A DNA stretch of 63,558 bases from Marinitenerispora sediminis (GTDB lineage Bacteria > Actinomycetota > Actinomycetes > Streptosporangiales > Streptosporangiaceae), in assembly GCF_003336425.1 (NCBI RefSeq), contig NZ_QEIO01000008.1:1-63558 (forward strand), written 5' to 3'. Shown here one piece after another: positions 36,765 to 45,894 of the stretch (its first letter is position 1; each line of letters starts with the position of its first letter). The position numbers and the translations under genes were made by a program. Under the pieces are notes generated by a model that had not been told where the DNA came from, searched no databases, and saw nothing but the letters and a program-made list of their open reading frames with translations.

Positions 36765-38456
36765 GTGTCACCTGCCAGTTCGACCCGCTCAAAGCAGCCG
36801 GAGTCGCTGCACGAGCCCGTCATCCAGCAGCTGATCGAGCGTGGGCGGTCCCAGGGGTACCTTGAGCCCGAGGACGTGCGCCGTGCCTTCGAAGAGGCCG
36901 ACATCCCGATGTCGCAGGCCCAGGCCGTGCTCCGCAGCCTGACCAAAGAGGGCGTCACCCTCGTGGTCGGCGCGGCGGAGTCCGCTCCCGCGCGGCGCAA
37001 GTCCGCGCGCCGCAAGGCGGCCGCCCCGAAGAAGACCGCCACGACCCGGGTGAAGCGGGCGGCGGCGGCACAGGAGCAGCCCGACACGGTCACCGCCGTC
37101 GTGGACGCCGGTGGGGCCGCGACGAGGACCGCCGCACCCAAGAAGCGCGCCGCGGCAGCGGGCGAGAGCGGCGAGGGCGCGAAGCGCACCGCCAAGGGCG
37201 CGGCCAAGGCGGCACCCGCCAAGCGCGCCACCGCGAAGAAGGCGGTGGCCAAAACGGTCGAGAAGGCCAAGGACGACGACGTCAACCTCGAAGCCGAGGA
37301 GGTCGAGGAGGACCTCGACCTGGAGGCCGCCGACGACTTCGACGACACCGGCGCGGAGCTGGAGCTCGTCGAGGACACCGACGACGGACCCGAGGCGGTC
37401 GAGGGCCCGGTCACGGGGTCCGGCCTCAAGCCGGAGAAGGCCGGCATCCCCGAGAAGGCCGCGGCCAACACCTCCGAGGACGAGGCGTTCGTCCTCTACG
37501 ACGATGACGACGACGCCCCGGCCGCCCAGGTGGTCGCCGCGGGCGCCACGGCCGACCCGGTCAAGGACTACCTCAAGCAGATCGGCAAGGTCCCGCTGCT
37601 CAACGCCGAGCAGGAGGTGGAGCTCGCCAAGCGCATCGAGGCCGGCCTGTTCGCGGAGGAGAAGCTCGCGGAGGAAGCCGACTCGCTCACCTTCGAGTTC
37701 CGCGAGGAACTGGAGTGGATCGCCGAGGACGGCAGCCGTGCCAAGAAGCACCTGCTGGAGGCGAACCTGCGGCTCGTGGTCTCCCTGGCCAAGCGCTACA
37801 CCGGCCGCGGCATGCTCTTCCTCGACCTCATCCAGGAGGGCAACCTCGGCCTGATCCGCGCGGTCGAGAAGTTCGACTACACCAAGGGCTACAAGTTCTC
37901 CACCTACGCCACCTGGTGGATCCGGCAGGCCATCACCCGCGCGATGGCCGACCAGGCGCGCACCATCCGCATCCCGGTGCACATGGTCGAGGTCATCAAC
38001 AAGCTCGCCCGCGTGCAGCGGCAGATGCTGCAGGACCTCGGTCGCGAGCCCACCCCGGAGGAGCTGGCCAAGGAACTCGACATGACCCCCGAGAAGGTCG
38101 TCGAGGTCCAGAAGTACGGCCGCGAGCCCATCTCGCTGCACACGCCGCTCGGCGAGGACGGCGACAGCGAGTTCGGTGACCTCATCGAGGACTCCGAGGC
38201 CATCCAGCCAGGCGAGGCCGTGAGCTTCACGCTGCTCCAGGAGCAGCTGCACTCGGTGCTCGACACACTCTCGGAGCGCGAGGCCGGAGTGGTCTCCATG
38301 CGGTTCGGCCTGACCGACGGCCAGCCGAAGACGCTGGACGAGATCGGCAAGGTCTACGGCGTCACCCGGGAGCGCATACGCCAGATCGAAAGCAAGACGA
38401 TGTCGAAGCTTCGGCATCCGTCACGCTCCCAGGTGCTCCGCGACTACCTGGACTGA
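36765..38456 (+). CDS. hrdB: Principal RNA polymerase sigma factor (HrdB/SigA type)
   Basis: A 563-residue sigma-70. The N-terminal helical domain ([24 protein letters not shown]) aligns with HrdB and is followed by a Lys/Ala-rich stretch (about 70-170) and an acidic stretch (175-260). Then come region 1.2 ([21 protein letters not shown], from 264), region 2 with [19 protein letters not shown], region 3, and the region 4.2 helix-turn-helix at about 523-545. GTG 36765 follows GAGAGG and matches the HrdB start; GTG 36624 (GGGAGGG upstream) would add 47 residues and cannot be ruled out. Confidence 0.95.
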   Translation: MSPASSTRSKQPESLHEPVIQQLIERGRSQGYLEPEDVRRAFEEADIPMSQAQAVLRSLTKEGVTLVVGAAESAPARRKSARRKAAAPKKTATTRVKRAAAAQEQPDTVTAVVDAGGAATRTAAPKKRAAAAGESGEGAKRTAKGAAKAAPAKRATAKKAVAKTVEKAKDDDVNLEAEEVEEDLDLEAADDFDDTGAELELVEDTDDGPEAVEGPVTGSGLKPEKAGIPEKAAANTSEDEAFVLYDDDDDAPAAQVVAAGATADPVKDYLKQIGKVPLLNAEQEVELAKRIEAGLFAEEKLAEEADSLTFEFREELEWIAEDGSRAKKHLLEANLRLVVSLAKRYTGRGMLFLDLIQEGNLGLIRAVEKFDYTKGYKFSTYATWWIRQAITRAMADQARTIRIPVHMVEVINKLARVQRQMLQDLGREPTPEELAKELDMTPEKVVEVQKYGREPISLHTPLGEDGDSEFGDLIEDSEAIQPGEAVSFTLLQEQLHSVLDTLSEREAGVVSMRFGLTDGQPKTLDEIGKVYGVTRERIRQIESKTMSKLRHPSRSQVLRDYLD

Positions 38457-38509
38457 CCCGGCCAGCCGGCCACGGCACGGTAGGTGGCCGGGTGACGCGG
38501 TGTGCGGTG

Positions 38510-38543
38510 GCGGGCCGGTCCCTCCGACGAGGGGCCGGCCCGC
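38510..38543. terminator. Hairpin terminator between hrdB and yaaA
   Basis: A 14-bp stem with one G-U pair (GCGGGCCGGTCCCT with AGGGGCCGGCCCGC) and a 6-nt loop, 54 bp past the hrdB stop. The remaining gap to 38734 is AT-richer but holds no recognised element. Confidence 0.75.
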
Positions 38544-38734
38544 CTGTGCGTGCGACACCCGGGGGCGCGGCCGGACTGCGGGTGTGGCGATGCCCGCGGA
38601 TGTTCCGCGACTCCGGGGTTCGCGATGAATCCCCTTCATCCGACAACCTCGATGATGCCGCCGCGGATGTATGACGGAGATAAAACGCCGATACCTGTTC
38701 GTTACGCGGCTGGTGGGCGGCGACGGCGCCCGCC

Positions 38735-39535
38735 TCAGTCGCCTACCACGACGTCCAGTACGTACGGCCGGCCGGCCCGCGCCGGCGCGGTCAGCTCGAC
38801 ACGCCGCCCCAGGTCGGTGAGCGTGCCGGCCAGCTCGCGCGGGGTCGCCGGAGCGGCGCCGGCCGCCAGCAGCGCGTGGGCGATCTCGCCGCGCGCGGCC
38901 TTGGCCATGTGGCTGACGACGGAGCGCGTGAGCGTCCCGTCCGCCTGCCGGGCCTCCCGCAGCACCCGGACCGTGACCGTCCGCGCCGCCGTCGCGGCGT
39001 CCGGACGGAACGCGGCGGCGTAGGCCGCCGACCGGCAGTCCACGACGAGGCGGCCCTCGGCCCGCTTGGTGAGGGCCTGCGACGCCTCCGCCCGCCAGAA
39101 CGCGCCGAGCGCCCCCAGCGGCGGCAGCTTCACGCCCATCGACAGCCGGTAGGGCGGCAGCCGGTCGGTCACCCGGACGGCGCCCCACAGCCCGGAGAAG
39201 ATCAGCACCGAGTCGCGCACCGCTTCGGCCGTGCTCCCCGCGAGCAGCTCCGGCAGCCGCAGCGCGTGGTAGAGCACACCGGTGTACAGCTCCGCGGCCC
39301 GCACCGTCGGCGCGGTGGCCAGTACCCGGTCGCGCTCGACGGCCGCGCTCTGCGTCGCCGACAGCCCGAGCACGGCGCGCGCCTCGGACTCGGGCCGCGC
39401 GACGACCTCCGCCAGCGCGGCGATCACCCGCTCCCGGGCGGGGTTCAGCTCGGCGAGGCTGAGCGCCCCGAGATCGAGCGGCGGGCCGTCACCGGCGTCG
39501 GACTTTCCCTCCGACGGCGGGAGCAGGATGAGCAT
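38735..39535 (-). CDS. yaaA: YaaA family peroxide-stress protein
   Basis: 266 residues starting MLILLPPSEGKS, the family signature, with SGLWGAVRVTDRLPPYRLSMG and SHMAKAARGEIA. YaaA limits intracellular free iron under hydrogen peroxide and binds DNA with an HhH-related fold in E. coli. ATG 39535 has GGGAG upstream and gives exactly the family N-terminus. It runs downstream of the small zinc protein gene on the same strand, 155 bp away. Confidence 0.9.
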   Translation of the reverse strand: MLILLPPSEGKSDAGDGPPLDLGALSLAELNPARERVIAALAEVVARPESEARAVLGLSATQSAAVERDRVLATAPTVRAAELYTGVLYHALRLPELLAGSTAEAVRDSVLIFSGLWGAVRVTDRLPPYRLSMGVKLPPLGALGAFWRAEASQALTKRAEGRLVVDCRSAAYAAAFRPDAATAARTVTVRVLREARQADGTLTRSVVSHMAKAARGEIAHALLAAGAAPATPRELAGTLTDLGRRVELTAPARAGRPYVLDVVVGD

Positions 39536-39690
39536 GGGCTCCCTTCGGGATTGGCGGGGCGGGGCCGACAGCCACACCGTCGGCTGCCCGGTGACCCCGG
39601 CGACCGTCTCGAAGTCGCGGGCCTGGCACAACACTTCGGCGGTGACCCCCGTGGGGGCCACCGCCGCAAGTCTGTGGGTCGGGAGCGCGG

Positions 39691-39921
39691 CTAGCGTTCC
39701 TCGGCCTGGCTCGACGCCGGCGTCGAGCGCAGCCGGTTGGTCTCGTCCTGGATCTCCGAGGCGATCTTGCGCAGCGAGTCGTCGTGCTTACGCATGTGGT
39801 GTGCGCAGAACAGCAGTTCGCCACCGGAGTTGAGAACCACTCGGACGTACGCCTGGGCACCGCAACGGTCGCAGCGGTCTGCAGCCGTCAGCGGCTGGGT
39901 GGGGGCAAGAGTTCCAGTCAC
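39691..39921 (-). CDS. Small zinc-ribbon protein (DUF7455-like)
   Basis: 76 residues. Cys pair CDRCGAQAYVRVVL, then LLFCAHHMRKHDDSLRKI, giving a Cys-Cys-Cys-His-type zinc site, and a helical Glu/Arg-rich end. Very similar small proteins lie next to hrdB and the parE gene across Streptomyces-like actinobacteria. GTG 39921 has GAGGAAGG upstream. Biochemical role unknown. Confidence 0.78.
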   Translation of the reverse strand: MTGTLAPTQPLTAADRCDRCGAQAYVRVVLNSGGELLFCAHHMRKHDDSLRKIASEIQDETNRLRSTPASSQAEER

Positions 39922-40282
39922 TTCGCCTTCCTCAGTACTCGGCGTCAGTCACTCAGAACAACATCTAACCTGACGGAGACCTTCCCAACCAGCTCCGCTG
40001 TACGCCGACAGCGGAATCGGCCGGGTTTGTGACCTACATCATCGCCGCGGCGAGTTGTCCGTGGGGGAGTCATACCCGGCGACACGCTCCGCTACGCGGA
40101 TCCCGCTGACTGCCGCTACCCTGCAATTCGAACTACTGTGCCTATAGCACACGGGATCCGGGCGCGCCGGGCCGACCTCGACCGCGGGCGGGCGCGCTCG
40201 CTCCCTGTCCCGGCCCCGTCCGTCCGCGCCCGGCTCCCCACTGGCCGGCCGCGCTTCACCCTCGATTCGCAGGAGAGTCCAC
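39922..40282. other. 361-bp divergent region between zinc-ribbon gene and parE
   Basis: Contains an inverted repeat CCGCTGT/ACAGCGG (39995-40014) and a possible parE promoter CTGCAA, 16 bp, TATAGC around 40118-40148. The AT content is higher than the flanking genes between 39940 and 40150. No gene is seen. Confidence 0.4.
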
Positions 40283-42388
40283 GTGACCGCCCTCACCGCA
40301 GCCGTCCACGATCCCGAGGATTATTCCGCGCGGCACCTTTCGGTTCTGGAAGGACTTGAGGCGGTCCGCAAGCGTCCGGGTATGTACATCGGGTCCACCG
40401 ACAGCCGCGGCCTCACCCACTGCATGTGGGAGATCATCGACAACGCGGTGGACGAGGCGCTGGGCGGCTTCTGCACCCGGATCGACGTCCTCCTGCACGC
40501 CGACGGGTCGGTCGAGGTGCGGGACAACGGGCGCGGCATCCCGGTGGACGTCGAACCCAAGTCCGGGCTGTCCGGGGTCGAGCTGGTCATGACGAAGCTG
40601 CACGCCGGCGGCAAGTTCGGCTCCGGCTCCTACACGGCCTCCGGGGGCCTGCACGGCGTGGGCGCCTCCGTCGTCAACGCCCTGTCGGCCCGGCTGGACG
40701 TGGAGGTCGACCGCGAGGGCCACACCCACGCGCTCAGCTTCCGCCGCGGCATCCCCGGTGCCTTCGACGCGGCGGGCCCCGATGCCGGGTTCACGCCGCG
40801 GTCCGGGCTCACCCAGACCCGGCGCGTGGCGAAGAAGGTCACGGGCACGCGGGTGCGGTTCTGGGCCGACCGCCAGATCTTCCTCAAGGACGCCGACATC
40901 ACCCGCGAGTCGCTGCTGGACCGTGCGCGGCAGACCGCCTTCCTCATCCCGGGCCTGACCATCGCGGTCCGCGACGAGCGCACCGAAGGCGAGCCGGCCT
41001 ACGAGGAGGAGTTCCGCTTCGACGGCGGCATCAGCGAGTTCTGCGCCTACCTCGCCGCCGACAACCCGCTCAGCGACGTGCTGCGCATCCAGGGCACCGG
41101 CCAGTTCACCGAGACCGTCCCGGTGCTCGACGAGAACGGCCACATGACCCCGAGCGACGTGGAGCGCCAGCTGGAGGTGGACGTCGCGCTGCGCTGGGGC
41201 AGCGGATACGACTCCACGGTCCGCTCCTTCGTCAACGTGATCGCCACCCCCAAGGGCGGCACCCACATGGCGGGCTTCGAACGTGCCCTCGTGCGCGTGG
41301 TGAACGACCAGCTGCGCACCACGAAGCTGCTGCGGGCCAGCGAGGACCCGGTCGTCAAGGAGGACGTCCTGGAAGGCCTCACCGCGGTCGTCACCGTGCG
41401 GCTGCCCGAGCCGCAGTTCGAGGGCCAGACCAAGGAGATCCTCGGCACCTCCGCGGCCAGCCGGATCGTCTCCCAGGTGGTCGGCAAGGAGCTCCGGCAC
41501 TTCCTGACCTCCACCAAGCGGGCCGAGAAGCAGCAGGCGCGCACCGTGCTGGAGAAGATCGTCAACGCGGCCAGAGCCCGCCTCGCGGCCCGCCAGCAGC
41601 GGGAGACCCAGCGGCGCAAGAACGCGCTGGAGAACTCCGCGCTGCCCGCCAAGCTGGTGGACTGCCGCAGCGAGGGCATGGAGCGCAGCGAGCTGTTCAT
41701 CGTCGAGGGCGACTCCGCCCTGGGCACCGCCAAGCTGGCGCGCGACTCGGAGTTCCAGGCGCTGCTGCCGATCCGCGGCAAGATCCTCAACGTGCAGAAG
41801 TCCTCGGTCGCCGACATGCTGAAGAACGCCGAGTGCGCCGCCATCCTCCAGGTGATCGGCGCGGGCTCCGGGCGCACCTTCGACCTCGATGCCGCGCGCT
41901 ACGGCCGGGTGATCCTCATGGCCGACGCCGACGTCGACGGCGCGCACATCCGCTGCCTGCTGCTGACGCTCTTCTACCGCTACATGCGCCCCATGCTGGA
42001 GGCCGGCCGGGTCTACGCCGCCGTGCCGCCGCTGCACCGCATCGAGCTCACCAACGTCCGCAAGAAGCGCGGTGCCCGCCCCGAGGACCGCTACATCTAC
42101 ACCTACTCCGACCCGGAGCTGCACCGCAAGCTGCTGGAGCTGGAGAAGAAGGGGCTCAGCTGGAAGGAGCCGGTGCAGCGGTACAAGGGCCTGGGCGAGA
42201 TGGACGCCGACCAGCTCGCCGAGACCACCATGGACCCGCGCTTCCGCATGCTGCGCCGCATCCGGGTGGAGCACGCCGAGGAGGCCGCGGCGGTGTTCGA
42301 CCTGCTCATGGGGAACGAGGTCGCGCCGCGCCGCGAGTTCATCGCGAAGGGCGCGCGCGAGCTGGACATGTCCCGGATCGACGCCTGA
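40283..42388 (+). CDS. parE: DNA topoisomerase IV subunit B
   Basis: 701-residue GHKL ATPase subunit of a type IIA topoisomerase that decatenates chromosomes with ParC. ATPase motifs: EIIDNAVDEALGG, DNGRGIPV, and GGKFGSGSYTASGGLHGVG. The TOPRIM domain has EGDSALGTAK (about 476) and DADVDGAHIR (about 550). GTG 40283 has AGGAGA 7 nt upstream. It is taken as ParE rather than GyrB because a ParC-like gene lies 3.5 kb downstream and there is no adjacent recF/dnaN context. Confidence 0.93.
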   Translation: MTALTAAVHDPEDYSARHLSVLEGLEAVRKRPGMYIGSTDSRGLTHCMWEIIDNAVDEALGGFCTRIDVLLHADGSVEVRDNGRGIPVDVEPKSGLSGVELVMTKLHAGGKFGSGSYTASGGLHGVGASVVNALSARLDVEVDREGHTHALSFRRGIPGAFDAAGPDAGFTPRSGLTQTRRVAKKVTGTRVRFWADRQIFLKDADITRESLLDRARQTAFLIPGLTIAVRDERTEGEPAYEEEFRFDGGISEFCAYLAADNPLSDVLRIQGTGQFTETVPVLDENGHMTPSDVERQLEVDVALRWGSGYDSTVRSFVNVIATPKGGTHMAGFERALVRVVNDQLRTTKLLRASEDPVVKEDVLEGLTAVVTVRLPEPQFEGQTKEILGTSAASRIVSQVVGKELRHFLTSTKRAEKQQARTVLEKIVNAARARLAARQQRETQRRKNALENSALPAKLVDCRSEGMERSELFIVEGDSALGTAKLARDSEFQALLPIRGKILNVQKSSVADMLKNAECAAILQVIGAGSGRTFDLDAARYGRVILMADADVDGAHIRCLLLTLFYRYMRPMLEAGRVYAAVPPLHRIELTNVRKKRGARPEDRYIYTYSDPELHRKLLELEKKGLSWKEPVQRYKGLGEMDADQLAETTMDPRFRMLRRIRVEHAEEAAAVFDLLMGNEVAPRREFIAKGARELDMSRIDA

Positions 42389-42393
42389 CCCGC

Positions 42394-42435
42394 GCCTCGG
42401 CGGGCCGGCCGGAGATGCGGCCGGCCCGCCGAGGC
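42394..42435. terminator. 17-bp perfect bidirectional hairpin terminator
   Basis: GCCTCGGCGGGCCGGCC pairs perfectly with its complement around an 8-nt loop. It fills the gap between the convergent parE and PLP-enzyme genes, whose stops lie 5 bp on either side. Confidence 0.88.
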
Positions 42436-42440
42436 GGCGG

Positions 42441-43580
42441 CTACCTGCCGGGCGGCGGTGGCGGCGCCCACTTCCCCGTGGCGAGGAACCGGTCCAGCGC
42501 CGCGGTGTAGGGCGCGAGGTCCATGCCCTGGGCGGCCACCCACGCGTCGTCGTAGTAGCTGTGCCGGTACCGCTCGCCGCCGTCGCAGATCAGGGTGACG
42601 ACGCTGCCGCGGCAGCCGTCGCGCAGCATGCGCGCGATGAGCTGCCAGACCCCCCACAGGTTGGTGCCGGTGGACCCGCCGGCGCACAGTCCGGTGACCG
42701 CGTTGAGGTGCCGCATGGCGGCGATGCTGGCGGCGTCGGGCACCGGGATCATCAGGTCGATGACGCCCGGCACGAAGCTCGGCTCCATCCGGGGCCGCCC
42801 GATGCCCTCGATCCGCGACGGCATCCCGGTGGCGTAGTCGGCCGCCCTGGTGGCCCAGCCGGGGAAGAAGGCGGAGTTCTCCGGGTCGACGACCGCCAGC
42901 CGCGTCGGATGCCGCCGGTAGCGCAGGTAGCGCCCGATGGTCGCCGAGGTGCCGCCGGTGCCGGCGCCCATGACGATCCACTCGGGCACCGGGTAGCGCT
43001 CCTGGGCGAGCTGGCTGAACACCGACTCGGCGATGTTGTTGTTGCCCCGCCAGTCGGTGGCCCGCTCGGCGTAGGTGAACTGGTCCATGTAGTGGCCGCC
43101 GGTCTCCGCCGCCAGCCGCTCGGCCTCGGTGTACATCTCCGCCGGGACGTCGACGAAGTGGCACCGGCCGCCGTAGCGCTCGATCAGGGCGATCTTCTCG
43201 GGGCTGGTGCGCCGCGGCACCACCGTGATGAAGTCCAGACCGAGCAGCCGCGCGAAGTACGCCTCGGAGACGGCGGTGGACCCGGAGCTCGCCTCGACGA
43301 TCGTGGTGCCCTCGGTGATCCAGCCGTTCGCCAGCGCGTACAGGAAGAGCGACCGGGCGAGCCGGTGCTTCAGGCTGCCGGTGGGGTGCACCGACTCGTC
43401 CTTGAGGTAGAGGTCGATGCCCCAGTCGTCAGGGAGCGGGTACACGTGCAGGTGCGTGTCGGCCGAGCGGTTGGCGTCGGCGATGACGCGCCGCACCGCC
43501 TCGTCCGCCCACGAGCGCGTCCGTGAGCAGGAGCGGTCGAGCCAGGCGCGCTCGGGTGGTTCCTCTGATGGCACTGGCAT
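42441..43580 (-). CDS. PLP-dependent cysteine synthase-family protein (Cds1-like)
   Basis: 379 residues of fold-type II PLP enzymes. Lys 71 in [11 protein letters not shown] is the PLP Schiff-base lysine. [42 protein letters not shown] (phosphate loop) and [14 protein letters not shown] are conserved. The close type is the actinobacterial L-cysteine desulfhydrase Cds1 rather than CysK; it would release H2S, pyruvate and ammonia from cysteine. Cystathionine beta-synthase-like activity is the alternative. ATG 43580 is chosen; the frame continues upstream with unlikely sequence. Confidence 0.85.
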   Translation of the reverse strand: MPVPSEEPPERAWLDRSCSRTRSWADEAVRRVIADANRSADTHLHVYPLPDDWGIDLYLKDESVHPTGSLKHRLARSLFLYALANGWITEGTTIVEASSGSTAVSEAYFARLLGLDFITVVPRRTSPEKIALIERYGGRCHFVDVPAEMYTEAERLAAETGGHYMDQFTYAERATDWRGNNNIAESVFSQLAQERYPVPEWIVMGAGTGGTSATIGRYLRYRRHPTRLAVVDPENSAFFPGWATRAADYATGMPSRIEGIGRPRMEPSFVPGVIDLMIPVPDAASIAAMRHLNAVTGLCAGGSTGTNLWGVWQLIARMLRDGCRGSVVTLICDGGERYRHSYYDDAWVAAQGMDLAPYTAALDRFLATGKWAPPPPPGR

Positions 43581-43711
43581 GGTTGGCAAGACTACCCCGG
43601 CCGCGGCGCCCGGCCCAGGCGTTCGCGGGAACCTGAGCACTGGTCAGGCGGTTGCGAGCGGAGCTCGGGGCCTGCGGCCGCGGGCGGCCCGGCGCCGGAT
43701 ACGGTGGGCGC

Positions 43712-44704
43712 ATGGTCGGGGCCGCGCCCGGGAGCGCGCATCCGCACAGCGGCGGCACGCGCCCGGCGGCGCGGACCCGGTGGGCGTGGGCCCCCTGGGC
43801 CGCGCTGTGCTGGGCGCTGGGCTACGGGGCACTGCGGATCCGGTGGGCGGTGTTGGGACCGCCCGGGTTCGGTGTGATCGGCACGGACCTGATCGGGTTC
43901 ACGGGGTGGGGCGGGGTCGCCCTGTGCGGTGCAGCGGCCGCCGTGGCGCTGGCGCAGGCCGCGGGGCGCTGGCACCGGGCGGTGGAGGTCGCGGGGTGGC
44001 TGGTGGCCGCCCTCCTGGTCATGGCCTGTCCGCTGCTGCTGATCGACGTGGTCGGCCTGCTGCTGCCGGGGCTCGGGCTGCCCTTGGACCCCGGCGCGTT
44101 CGCCAGCCGGGGGGCGTGCCTCGCAGGCGCCGTGGCGGTCGCGGCCGGTACCCGCGGCTACCGGAGCCGGCGGCCGGGCGGCTGCGCGCGGTGCGGTCGG
44201 ACCGGCGCTGCGGTGCGCGGGGAGCGGCTGCCCGCCTGGGCGTGGTGGGCGGCCTACGCGGCGGTCGCCGGGTGCGCCGCGCGGGTCGCGGTGCAGTGGG
44301 CGGTCGGGTTCGCTGACGCCCCGCTGCGGGCCGGCGCGGCACTGGCCGTCTTCGACGCCGGGTTCGCGCTCGCGGGCAGCGTGCTGCCGTTGGCGGTGGT
44401 GCACTCCTGGGGATGGGCGCTGCCGTCGTGGCTGCCGCTCCTGGCCGGGCGCCGGGTGCCGCACCGGCTCGTCCTCGTCCCGGCGTTCGCGGTCGCCGGT
44501 GCGCTCACCGCCTACTTCGGCGCCGGGACGGTGCAGCTGGCCGTGGAGACGGCGACCGGGACCTGGACTGAGTCCGAGGGTCTTCCGCTGGCGTTCTACT
44601 GGATCACCATGCCCGCCTACCTGGTGTGGGGCCTCGGGCTCGGCGCGGCCGCGCTCGCCCGGCACCGGCTGAGTCGGCCGCCCTGCCCGGCCTGCGGGCG
44701 CTGA
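43712..44704 (+). CDS. Polytopic membrane protein, 330 aa
   Basis: About eight hydrophobic helices in 330 residues, with two Cys-x2-Cys pairs: CARCGRT in a central loop (about 150) and a C-terminal CPAC. No transporter signature recognised. The Trp/Ala/Gly-rich helices resemble uncharacterised actinobacterial membrane proteins of natural-product loci, but no such locus is here. ATG 43712 lies 6 nt after TACGGT, so it is probably leaderless. Confidence 0.72.
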   Translation: MVGAAPGSAHPHSGGTRPAARTRWAWAPWAALCWALGYGALRIRWAVLGPPGFGVIGTDLIGFTGWGGVALCGAAAAVALAQAAGRWHRAVEVAGWLVAALLVMACPLLLIDVVGLLLPGLGLPLDPGAFASRGACLAGAVAVAAGTRGYRSRRPGGCARCGRTGAAVRGERLPAWAWWAAYAAVAGCAARVAVQWAVGFADAPLRAGAALAVFDAGFALAGSVLPLAVVHSWGWALPSWLPLLAGRRVPHRLVLVPAFAVAGALTAYFGAGTVQLAVETATGTWTESEGLPLAFYWITMPAYLVWGLGLGAAALARHRLSRPPCPACGR

Positions 44705-44744
44705 CCGGCGGACGCCGACCCGCGCGCCGCAGCCGCGACAACGG

Positions 44745-44780
44745 CGGGCCGCCGTCCCCGGGGTGCGGGGCGGCGGCCCG
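44745..44780. terminator. Bidirectional hairpin terminator
   Basis: A 14-bp stem with one G-U pair (CGGGCCGCCGTCCC with GGGGCGGCGGCCCG) and an 8-nt loop, between the convergent membrane-protein and TPR genes. Confidence 0.75.
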
Positions 44781-44813
44781 GTGGCCGCGTGCGGTGAGGT
44801 GGCCGGCGGCGGA

Positions 44814-45140
44814 TCAGTCCAGCGATCCGCCCGACATCGCGGCGTGCATCCGGCGGTGCGGCGCGGCCTCCTCCTCGCGGTTCTGCCGCTCCAGCGCCCG
44901 CGCCAGCGCGATGTGCGCCCACGCGTCGCACGGGTCGAGCTCGATCAGCCGGCGGAAGGTCCGCTCCGCCTTGCCGAGCTGGGCGGAGTGGAAGTAGGCG
45001 CGGCCGAGGAGCTCCAGGATCGAGCGGCTGTTGGGTTCGGTCTCGGCCAGGGGGGCGAGGATGCGGGCGGCACCGATGGGGTCGCCCAGTTCGAAGTGCT
45101 TCTGGCCGCGGGCAAAGATCTCGTAGGTCGTCTCCGCCAT
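44814..45140 (-). CDS. Tetratricopeptide repeat protein, 108 aa
   Basis: 108 residues, almost entirely TPR helices: YEIFARGQKHFELGDPIGAARIL, LLGRAYFHSAQLGKAERTFRRLIELDP, AWAHIALARALERQNREEEAAPHRR. A protein-protein interaction adaptor; partner unknown. ATG 45140 follows GGGAG. The same protein type is widespread as a single small TPR in actinobacteria. Confidence 0.85.
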   Translation of the reverse strand: MAETTYEIFARGQKHFELGDPIGAARILAPLAETEPNSRSILELLGRAYFHSAQLGKAERTFRRLIELDPCDAWAHIALARALERQNREEEAAPHRRMHAAMSGGSLD

Positions 45141-45253
45141 GCGCGCTCCCTTCGTCGGAAGCGTCAACATCGGCGCACCGCACGGCATTCCCGTGCCCGT
45201 TTTTGGGACCGACCGCCGGGACCGGAGTTTCGGTCCCGGCGGGGTGGGTCAGA

Positions 45254-45766
45254 TCACTCGGCGACCGGCGCCACTCGCCCGGTGTCCACGTCGTAGATCG
45301 CCCCGGCGACCGCGAGGCCGTCCGGCAGCAGAGGGTGGTGCCGGATCCGCTCCAGGTCGTGCAGCAGGGTGGCACGCTGGTCCTGCACGGTGTGGAACTC
45401 CAGGCTGCGGGTGTCCACGCCGTACTGGTCGGCGATCGTGCGGTGCACCTCGTCGTCGCTGGCCACGGAGGCCATCTTGCAGCGCGTGTGCGGCAGGACG
45501 AGGACCCGGTCCACGCCCAGCAGGTAGACAGCGAGCACGAGGGTGCGCAGGGTGTCGTCGGTGACGCGGGCGCCGGCGTTGCGCAGGATCTTGGCGTCGC
45601 CCGGCCGCAGGCCGAGCATGTCCAGCGGCTCGATCCGGGAGTCCATGCAGGTGACGAGGGCGAGCCCGCGGGCGGCGACGGGCTCCAGCCCGGCCAGCCG
45701 GAACCGCCGTGCGTACTCCGCGTTCGCGGTGAACACGTCGTCGAAGGCGTCGTTCGCCATGGCCAC
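45254..45766 (-). CDS. Beta-carbonic anhydrase
   Basis: 170 residues of the short beta class. Zinc ligands are Cys in TCMDSRIEP and the HTRC pair (His and Cys), with the Asp-Arg dyad of CxDSR. It interconverts CO2 and bicarbonate in the cytoplasm. GGAG lies 5 nt before GTG 45766 and 11 nt before ATG 45760; either may be used. Terminator-flanked on its parC side, so transcribed alone. Confidence 0.88.
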   Translation of the reverse strand: MAMANDAFDDVFTANAEYARRFRLAGLEPVAARGLALVTCMDSRIEPLDMLGLRPGDAKILRNAGARVTDDTLRTLVLAVYLLGVDRVLVLPHTRCKMASVASDDEVHRTIADQYGVDTRSLEFHTVQDQRATLLHDLERIRHHPLLPDGLAVAGAIYDVDTGRVAPVAE

Positions 45767-45808
45767 AGACACTCCAATCACACCAAACGGGACAGCAGGT
45801 GACATGGT

Positions 45809-45840
45809 ACGGCCGTGCGGCGGAAACGCCGCACGGCCGT
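45809..45840. terminator. GAAA-tetraloop hairpin terminator after parC
   Basis: A perfect 14-bp stem, ACGGCCGTGCGGCG with its complement, closed by GAAA. It lies 55 bp past the parC stop on the minus strand, before the carbonic anhydrase gene. Confidence 0.8.
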
Positions 45841-45894
45841 GTCCCGTTTCGGAGCCGGGCCGGCGGCCTTCGAGGGGGCCGCCGACCCGCCGCC

